A stretch of DNA of 10,998 nt from JBAWAP01 sp049589355 (GTDB taxonomy: Bacteria > Chloroflexota > Anaerolineae > VGOG01). The stretch covers positions 1 to 10,998 of the forward strand of contig JBAWAP010000200.1 in the NCBI GenBank assembly GCA_049589355.1. Reading direction: 5' to 3'. Each line of letters starts with the position of its first letter. The first letter of the stretch is position 1. Made by a program: the position numbers and the translations under genes. Positions 6,242 to 10,998 of this stretch are shown piece by piece. The notes under the pieces were generated by a model. It was given only the letters and a program-made list of their open reading frames with translations, did not search any database and was not told the DNA's origin.

Positions 6242-8399
6242 AGGTCACTCCCTCCGAGGCCCTGCTCCAGCGGTTGAACCACAGGATCAAGGCCACCAGC
6301 ACAATCACGGTGAACAAGTTGATAGCCGCCGAGACAGCATACTGACCAGCCTCGTCGAAGAGGAAAAACGAGACAATGGCGAAGGTGGCAAGGGGATCGG
6401 GGGGGTATAGCACGTAGAAGAGGTAGAACTGGTTGAAAGCGAAGATGGATCGCATGATGATGGCTGGCACCAGCAGCGGCAGCAGCAAGGGCCAGGTGAT
6501 CAGCCGGAACCGTTGCCAGGAATTCGCACCGTCTATCGCGGCGGCGGCGTACACCTCAGGGGGAAGCAGCTTGAGTCCGGCGGTGGCCGCCAGCATCATA
6601 AAGGGAAAACCATACCAAGTGGCGGTAATCAGCAGGACTAAGAGCCCATAGTTGGGGTTTTGCTGCCACTGGGTGGCGAAGTTGAGCGCTCCAGGGTAGT
6701 CAGCTCGCTGAGCCCAACTGGCCGTAGCCAGATTAAACCAGCCGAATCGTGGGTCGAAGACCTGCGCCCAGATCAGCCCACCGACGAACTCGGGGATTGC
6801 CCACGGCAAGATAAAGATGGCTCGCCACCAGCCCTTGAAACGCACGCCGCGACGATGCAACATCAACGCCACGGCCAACCCCAGGGCGGTCTGTAGCCCC
6901 ACCGAGAGCACGGTCCAGATCACGTCGAAGACCAGGATGTCCGCCCCGGCGCCGGAGAGGAGTTGAAGTAGCAGGCCCGGCCCGGCGTAGTGCACCTCTT
7001 TGGTAAATGGGCGGCTGAATGGTTGGACGGCAACGGGTTTTACCTGCCCGGTCAGCCCCAGCCAGACCTCGCGCCAGACCCCGCCGCTAAGCCCATCTCG
7101 GATCGCTGTGGCACCGAAGTCCGTCAGCGCCATCGCCGTCTGGAATAGCATAGGGAACAGCGCGATTAATCCCAGGACGATGATGCCAGGAACCAACCAT
7201 GGGAAGGCTTGCCGCGTCTCCCGCCAGGCCAGACGCAGCTTTGCCCCCCTCCCCTCTCCCAGCTTTTGGGAGAGGGGAGGGGGCTGGGGGGAGGGGAGAG
7301 GGCCAGAGAGCAGGCGACGCAACCAACCGGTCAGCGGCTCCTGCACCGTGGCCTGGAAGCCTTCTGCGGCCGCCAGGGAAAGGGGCACGGTCAGGACGAG
7401 AATGTATTGCGGCCATTTGGTCGGCCAGACAAGCAGAAAACCCAGTGCCCCCGCCAACCAAATCACATAGAGACTGTTCTTCTGCCACAGCCGTTTCAGC
7501 CCCAGGAGCGCCAGGACCGTGATCAAGACGTCCAGGGAGACCATAAACACGCCGGGGTGCCAGGGCACGGACTGGGCGAGCCAGACGAGTGGCTGCCACA
7601 CTGGAAAACCTGCACGTTGCACGGCATCGCTCTGGATGTACTCACCGTGATAAAAGACCGACTCGCGCAATCGATCCACCGGCGCGGGCCACAGGTAGGG
7701 ATCCGTGGCGAAGAAGACCCCCAAAGCCAAAACGCCCCACATTGTCATAGGCCGCAGGTTACGGGGCGCTTCTCCCCAGGTCTCCCACAGCCAGTGGACG
7801 ACGATCACTACTCCAACGATAGCATACAGGTATTTGCTCGAGGCCGTCAGGCCCAGCGCAACCGCCGAAAGTGCCAGCCAACCGTTCCACTGGCGCTTCG
7901 AGCGAGCATAAGCCAGGACGGCCACTGCACTGGTCAGCGCGGGCAGGGCTTCGAGCATCACCTGGCTGGTGTACTTGATGGTGAAAGTGTGAACCGCCAG
8001 AAACAGGCCGGCCAGGGGACTGACCAGGGCCAGGGCCAACACCTCCAGCACGCCAGACACCGCCGCCGTTTTGCGAGCCACGTCCAAATGGGGTTCTGGC
8101 AGCGAGCTGGCAGGCCCAGCCGTGGTGGGGCGCTCGGGAATCTCGTCACTCTGGGGAAGCCCAGCCAGCACTACCCCGTAGACCAGCTTCGCCAGCGGCG
8201 GGTGCTCTGGGCGGTAATTTAGCTGGGCCAGCGCACCCCAGTCACCTTCCTGGATGGCCGCCGCGTATTGTTGGCCTGCGCGAAGGTAGTCGTCCTCGTC
8301 GTAGTCTATGGGTAGCAAATCAACCGCTCTGAGCCGCAGCTCCAGGGCAATCAAGGTCACGACGATGATAGCGACGATACGGAAAGAAGGTCTGAACAT
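6234..8399 (-). CDS. GT-C/GT39-like glycosyltransferase fused to a MalF-type ABC permease
   Basis: A 721-residue polytopic membrane protein with two halves. Residues 1-360 look like a GT-C enzyme of the PMT/ArnT (GT39) kind, which moves sugars from polyprenyl-phosphate donors on the outer face. Membrane segment 7-27 is followed by an acidic first loop (YDEDDYLRAGQQYA, 33-46), the EHPPLAKL motif (66-73), and about eight hydrophobic segments up to 346. Residues 361-390 are a Pro/Gly-rich linker encoded by a repeat. Residues 395-721 are a full six-segment MalF-type permease, from FPWLVPGII (399-407), with a large outside loop at 425-486 and the coupling loop PPEVYAAAAIDGANSWQRF (613-631). The usual EAA glutamate is Ala618. 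I chose ATG 8399 (AGG 7 nt upstream, 19 bp after the previous stop). The open frame reaches 8564, but that would overlap the upstream gene by about 145 bp and add a non-membrane tail. No good internal start exists before the permease half, so a true fusion protein is likely. Confidence 0.85.
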   Translation of the reverse strand: MFRPSFRIVAIIVVTLIALELRLRAVDLLPIDYDEDDYLRAGQQYAAAIQEGDWGALAQLNYRPEHPPLAKLVYGVVLAGLPQSDEIPERPTTAGPASSLPEPHLDVARKTAAVSGVLEVLALALVSPLAGLFLAVHTFTIKYTSQVMLEALPALTSAVAVLAYARSKRQWNGWLALSAVALGLTASSKYLYAIVGVVIVVHWLWETWGEAPRNLRPMTMWGVLALGVFFATDPYLWPAPVDRLRESVFYHGEYIQSDAVQRAGFPVWQPLVWLAQSVPWHPGVFMVSLDVLITVLALLGLKRLWQKNSLYVIWLAGALGFLLVWPTKWPQYILVLTVPLSLAAAEGFQATVQEPLTGWLRRLLSGPLPSPQPPPLSQKLGEGRGAKLRLAWRETRQAFPWLVPGIIVLGLIALFPMLFQTAMALTDFGATAIRDGLSGGVWREVWLGLTGQVKPVAVQPFSRPFTKEVHYAGPGLLLQLLSGAGADILVFDVIWTVLSVGLQTALGLAVALMLHRRGVRFKGWWRAIFILPWAIPEFVGGLIWAQVFDPRFGWFNLATASWAQRADYPGALNFATQWQQNPNYGLLVLLITATWYGFPFMMLAATAGLKLLPPEVYAAAAIDGANSWQRFRLITWPLLLPLLVPAIIMRSIFAFNQFYLFYVLYPPDPLATFAIVSFFLFDEAGQYAVSAAINLFTVIVLVALILWFNRWSRASEGVTYA
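7244..7302. repeat. G/C-rich inverted and mirror repeat encoding the fusion linker
   Basis: The left arm 7245-7260 (CCCCCTCCCCTCTCCC) pairs perfectly over 16 bp with 7268-7283 (GGGAGAGGGGAGGGGG) around the 7-nt loop AGCTTTT. A third block, GGGGGGAGGGGAGAGGG (7286-7302), is the mirror image of the second, separated by CT. The plus strand is therefore a purine-rich mirror repeat with four runs of four or more guanines. Such sequence can form a stable RNA hairpin on the transcript, and possibly a G-quadruplex or H-DNA on the DNA. The CCCTCTCCC...GGGAGAGGG layout resembles a repeat class I recall as dispersed, mostly between genes, in many bacteria. On the minus strand it is translated in frame as a Pro/Gly-rich stretch (about residues 366-386 of the fused protein). 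Confidence 0.8.
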
Positions 8400-8418
8400 A
8401 TGAAAACCTAAGTTGGAC

Positions 8419-8925
8419 TTACTTGCACCACGGTTCGGCCACTGTACCCCCGAAGGTGCTATGGATAATGGCCCAATGCTTCCAAGGGGCATTTCCCCCC
8501 ACACTGTCGAGCAGGATTTCACCGCTGTGTGCCTTCCCGTCCTTTGCACACTCGATAGAAACAACTGCCCGCAGGTTGGCGCGACCGTCCGGCGTGGTGT
8601 GGGGCGGGTCTAACGTGATGTCAACGACCCGGTACTGGGCACCCAAGACACGGGCCAGGCAGACCTCGGAGCACCCCGCTTTGAGCTCGTAATAGGCATA
8701 GTGTTCCCAGCACTCCTGGGCCGCTGCTGCGTCCCCCCGGCCCACAGCGTTTACGAAAGCCAGGACGATCGAACGAGGCGAGCGGTCGAAACTCCTGGTG
8801 CAGGCATCGTAGAAAAGGCTCGCTATGCCGAAGACGGCACAAATGACTGCCGCTGCGAGGACTCCGATAATCACCAAGGCTCTGGTGCGACGCGCAGCGC
8901 GTTCTCGATAATACGTATCCGACAT
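8419..8925 (-). CDS. Small single-pass membrane protein, unknown function
   Basis: A protein of 168 residues with a short basic cytoplasmic tail (RERAARRTR, 7-15), one membrane segment at about 16-38, and an extracytoplasmic domain of about 130 residues. That domain opens with SIVLAFVNAVGRGDAAAAQECW (52-73). This helix pattern recalls small NTF2/DUF4878-like domains, in which such a helix precedes a curved beta-sheet, and the C-terminal part (YRVVDITL, ANLRAVVSIEC, WAIIHSTF) could supply the strands. Six cysteines (42, 72, 85, 89, 126, 167), all beyond the membrane segment, could form disulfides. The frame can also begin at GTG 8940, which has no ribosome binding site. ATG 8925 has GGAGG, but only 2 nt away, so the start is uncertain by 15 bp. 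It is the first gene of the middle module, 19 bp before the fused gene. I do not recognise the family and assign no function. Confidence 0.72.
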   Translation of the reverse strand: MSDTYYRERAARRTRALVIIGVLAAAVICAVFGIASLFYDACTRSFDRSPRSIVLAFVNAVGRGDAAAAQECWEHYAYYELKAGCSEVCLARVLGAQYRVVDITLDPPHTTPDGRANLRAVVSIECAKDGKAHSGEILLDSVGGNAPWKHWAIIHSTFGGTVAEPWCK

Positions 8926-8927
8926 GT

Positions 8928-8932
8928 CCTCC
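8928..8932 (-). promoter_or_regulatory. Closely spaced Shine-Dalgarno site before the small membrane protein
   Basis: GGAGG within AAAGGAGGAC lies only 2 nt before ATG 8925, which is shorter than the 5-9 nt seen at most other starts in this window. It still favours ATG 8925 over GTG 8940, which has no such site. The tight spacing could lower translation. Confidence 0.45.
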
Positions 8933-8955
8933 TTTGCCACCGCAAGGCTATGACT

Positions 8956-8985
8956 AAAGCGCCCCGGCAGAATGCGCGGGGCGCT
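8956..8985 (-). terminator. Candidate intrinsic terminator after the right permease pair
   Basis: On the minus strand an 8-bp GC-rich stem (GCGCCCCG / CGGGGCGC, plus-strand arms 8959-8966 and 8977-8984), extended by one A-T pair, encloses a 10-nt loop. It is followed by TTTAG, beginning at the closing T. It lies 30-60 bp past the MalG-type stop at 9018 and before the next gene. The T-run is short, so it may terminate only part of transcription. It divides the locus into a right and a middle module. Confidence 0.6.
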
Positions 8986-9017
8986 GCTCTTTCCACATTC
9001 GTTGTAGTGTGGCGGCC

Positions 9018-9917
9018 TTACCCCTTCACCCCACCCAGCGTTAATCCCGAAACGATGTAGCGCTGCAGGGCAAAGAACAGGATCACGATGGGGATGCTCA
9101 TCAGGATAGACATGGCCGCGAACTGCGACCAGGGAGTAGCAAACTGGCCCTGCATAGAGCGCAGGGCCATAGCCAGAGTAAAGCGCGAGGGGTCCTCCAA
9201 AAAAGTCCAGGCCAATATAAATTCCGTCCAGCCGGCCATGAAACTGTTCAGCACAGTCACTGCCAGCGCCGGCACGGAGAGCGGTAAGATAATCCGCACA
9301 AAGGTCTGGAAGATGCCCGCGCCGTCAATTAAGGCTGCCTCCTCCAATTCTCTGGGCACGGTGTCAAAAAAGCCTTTCAGGTTCCAGACAGCAAAGGGCA
9401 GGAAACCCGAAGAGTAGGCAATGACGAGGCCAAACAGAGACAGACGCAGGGGATCGGTGCCTATCTTGATCTGGCTGAGCAGGACGTAGAGCGGGGCCAA
9501 GGTGGCCGTGGAGGGGAGCATGATCATGACGATAAACATGAGCATGCCTGCCTGGCGACCGATGAAGCGAAAACGCGAGAAAGCATAGGCCGCCGAGGCC
9601 CCCAGGACCACCGCCAGTAGGCTGGTGCCCAGGGCCACAAATAGACTGTTCTTGAGCAACTTGGCAAAAGTCATGCAGGTAGATAGATCGGAGGGGTTCT
9701 TGCACAACAGTTTAAACGGCCCAAACAAGACATTACGAAAGGCTTCGAAAGAGGCCCCAGGTGGGATCAGGCGCAACTCCAGAGGCTTGTCAATGTTACG
9801 CGGGTCCAGAGCCAGGGAGAAAATCCACAGGATAGGGAAAAGCACCACCGCGGTGACCGCGAGGAGAAAGGCTTGAAGCGCCAGTTGACTAAGGACGGCT
9901 TTCTGTTTCTTACTCAT
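9018..9917 (-). CDS. ABC sugar transporter permease, MalG type (right module)
   Basis: Inner-membrane permease subunit of a CUT1-type carbohydrate importer, expected to form the channel with the MalF-type protein encoded directly upstream. It has 299 residues, with membrane segments near 12-36, 88-113, 122-147, 160-180, 213-240 and 266-285. The coupling loop is canonical: RELEEAALIDGAGIFQTFVR then LP (189-212), with Glu193-Ala-Ala and Asp198-Gly-Ala. The outside loop at 55-85 includes two cysteines (72, 81) and is longer than in the middle-module paralogue. I chose ATG 9917, which overlaps the upstream stop by 8 bp (ATGAGTAA) and has GGAGG 6 nt before it. A GTG at 9944 would add nine residues inside the upstream gene and is less likely. 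It ends ahead of the hairpin at 8956-8985. Confidence 0.94.
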   Translation of the reverse strand: MSKKQKAVLSQLALQAFLLAVTAVVLFPILWIFSLALDPRNIDKPLELRLIPPGASFEAFRNVLFGPFKLLCKNPSDLSTCMTFAKLLKNSLFVALGTSLLAVVLGASAAYAFSRFRFIGRQAGMLMFIVMIMLPSTATLAPLYVLLSQIKIGTDPLRLSLFGLVIAYSSGFLPFAVWNLKGFFDTVPRELEEAALIDGAGIFQTFVRIILPLSVPALAVTVLNSFMAGWTEFILAWTFLEDPSRFTLAMALRSMQGQFATPWSQFAAMSILMSIPIVILFFALQRYIVSGLTLGGVKG

Positions 9918-10965
9918 AGTAAGCCTCCGTAGCTTGGGTAACACGGTTGTTAATCAGGGTGATCACCAGCAGGATCAGAAAGGTTATGATGCTAAAGGCC
10001 GCTGCCGCCCCATAGAGGCGCTGTTCGTAAACCAGCTTAAATGCTTGGGTAATCAGGAGCTCAGTGCGCCCAAAGGGGCCACCCCTAGAGATGAAGTAAA
10101 TGACGTTAAACTGGTTGAAAGTCCAGATCGTGCCTAGCATGATAGCCGGCACCATGGCCGGGCGGATAAGGGGGATAGTGATCTTCCAAAGCCGCTGCCA
10201 ACCGCTGGCCCCGTCTATAGAGGCGGCTTCGTACAACTCCTGAGGGATGGCCTGCAACGCCCCCGTGGCAACCACGCTCATAAACGGCCAGCCTAACCAG
10301 ACGTTGGCCAAGAGAACGCAGTAGAAAGCGAGGACCAGGAAGCTGAGCGGGCCACCGATCGGCGGCTGGGTCACATCTAGCCAGCGAGTATTGGTAGGCA
10401 AATTAGTGCCTATCCAGTTGTTAATGACTCCCAAAAGTTGATTGAAGGCCCCAAAGCGGTCGTCATACATATTCCTCCAGGTCAGGGCAACGATGTAGCC
10501 AGGCATCGCCCAGGGCAGCACGAATAGAGCACGGTAAATCCGCCGTCCGAGCAGGCCCTTGCTGTTGAGCACCAGAGCAATAGCCACCCCTAACACCACG
10601 TGGAAAAAGACATTGGTCACCGTCCAGGTCACATTGAAGAGTAACAAGCGGCCAAAGTTGTAATTTTCGATAGCCAGTTTACTGGTTATGATCTTGACAA
10701 AGTTGTCCAGGCCAACAAAAGGCGGGGCATATTTCTCCCAAGTGGCGGCGCTTAACACGTTGAAGCGCAGGTTTTTCACCCGATAATCGGTCAGAGCCAT
10801 CCAGAGTTGGAAGACATAGGGAAAAAGGGTGACGAAAAGCATCACGATGCCGGCAGGGGCAATGTACAGCCAGGCGGTGCGAGATTCCTTCAACCGTTGC
10901 CAGAATTCACCCCACCTACCCCTGCGCATACTGACAATATCCCTTGCGATTGGAGTAGCTGCCAT
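9910..10965 (-). CDS. ABC sugar transporter permease, MalF type (right module)
   Basis: Inner-membrane permease subunit of a CUT1-type carbohydrate importer, partner of the MalG-type protein downstream. It has 351 residues. A basic cytoplasmic tail is followed by membrane segments near 31-58, 108-134, 143-165, 206-233, 268-292 and 320-338. The first outside loop is large (60-107), as in MalF homologues. The coupling loop PQELYEAASIDGASGWQRLW with ITIP (241-265) keeps Glu246-Ala-Ala and Asp251-Gly-Ala. RALFVLPWAMPGYIVALTW (145-163) is a typical MalF/UgpA-family stretch. ATG 10965 has AGGAGG at 10972-10977, 6 nt upstream. This half aligns by eye with residues 395-721 of the fused protein (for example IAPAGIVMLFVTLFPYVFQL against VPGIIVLGLIALFPMLFQT), so the two are paralogues. 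The 33 bp to the right edge hold only this ribosome binding site. Confidence 0.94.
   Translation of the reverse strand: MAATPIARDIVSMRRGRWGEFWQRLKESRTAWLYIAPAGIVMLFVTLFPYVFQLWMALTDYRVKNLRFNVLSAATWEKYAPPFVGLDNFVKIITSKLAIENYNFGRLLLFNVTWTVTNVFFHVVLGVAIALVLNSKGLLGRRIYRALFVLPWAMPGYIVALTWRNMYDDRFGAFNQLLGVINNWIGTNLPTNTRWLDVTQPPIGGPLSFLVLAFYCVLLANVWLGWPFMSVVATGALQAIPQELYEAASIDGASGWQRLWKITIPLIRPAMVPAIMLGTIWTFNQFNVIYFISRGGPFGRTELLITQAFKLVYEQRLYGAAAAFSIITFLILLVITLINNRVTQATEAYYE
9924..9928 (-). promoter_or_regulatory. Ribosome binding site that fixes the right MalG-type start
   Basis: GGAGG, embedded in the last codons of the MalF-type gene, lies 6 nt before ATG 9917. It supports the ATG over the upstream in-frame GTG at 9944 and fits translational coupling through the ATGAGTAA overlap. 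Confidence 0.7.
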
Positions 10966-10998
10966 CGGTTTCCTCCTGTGGCTGACGACTTCTTGATC

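Noticed and set aside
7209..8222. Plus-strand open frame of 337 codons
   Set aside because: It is antisense to the glycosyltransferase half of the fused gene, which has clear membrane segments and motifs. The antisense translation is low in hydrophobic structure and runs through the repeat at 7244-7302.
6234..8399. Fusion as a simple annotation artefact of two overlapping genes
   Set aside because: There is no stop codon between the halves, and no in-frame ATG or GTG with a ribosome binding site precedes the first permease segment. A sequencing error in the G-rich repeat remains possible and is noted in the finding.
8400..8564. Longer N-terminus for the fused gene (start at 8564)
   Set aside because: It would overlap the upstream gene by about 145 bp. 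The extra 55 residues have no membrane or domain character. ATG 8399, 19 bp after the upstream stop, puts a membrane segment at the very start, as usual for GT-C enzymes.

Overview
The window reads as a carbohydrate uptake and alpha-glucan degradation locus. All seven genes lie on the minus strand and are transcribed from right (10965) to left (1). Base composition is fairly GC-rich. The gene content is a GH57 lipoprotein, MalFG-type sugar permeases and a cytoplasmic GH13 enzyme. Together with short dispersed repeats of the CTGAGC...GTCGAAG kind, this suggests a Chloroflexota bacterium (Anaerolineae/Caldilineae-like). That assignment is inference: there is no marker gene in the window.

Right module (10965 to 9018): a MalF-type and a MalG-type ABC permease gene overlap by 8 bp (ATGAGTAA) and end at a hairpin terminator candidate (8956-8985). 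No solute-binding protein or ATPase is visible; a binding-protein gene may lie beyond the right edge.

Middle module (8925 to 3219): this starts with a small single-pass membrane protein of unknown function. It is followed by a 721-residue protein whose N-terminal half looks like a polytopic GT-C/GT39-type glycosyltransferase and whose C-terminal half is a complete MalF-type permease. Next come a MalG-type permease (again an 8-bp overlap, ATGCGTAA), a GH13 alpha-glucan hydrolase without signal peptide, and a thymidylate-kinase-like P-loop protein with a degenerate Walker A motif. Gaps of 15-19 bp or overlaps make this a likely operon. The GT-C-permease fusion is the most unusual thing here. 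Its linker is encoded by a GC-rich inverted and mirror repeat (7244-7302) of the type that usually sits between genes.

Left module (3017 to beyond the left edge): after a 200-bp gap holding dispersed-repeat debris comes a secreted, lipid-anchored GH57 amylopullulanase-like enzyme with C-terminal beta-sandwich modules. It is cut off by the window edge.

Working model (inference): the anchored GH57 enzyme cuts alpha-glucan outside the membrane. One or both MalFG-type permease pairs import the oligosaccharides, using an ATPase and a binding protein encoded elsewhere. The GH13 enzyme finishes hydrolysis in the cytoplasm. The roles of the GT-C domain, the small membrane protein and the kinase-like protein are not explained by this model.
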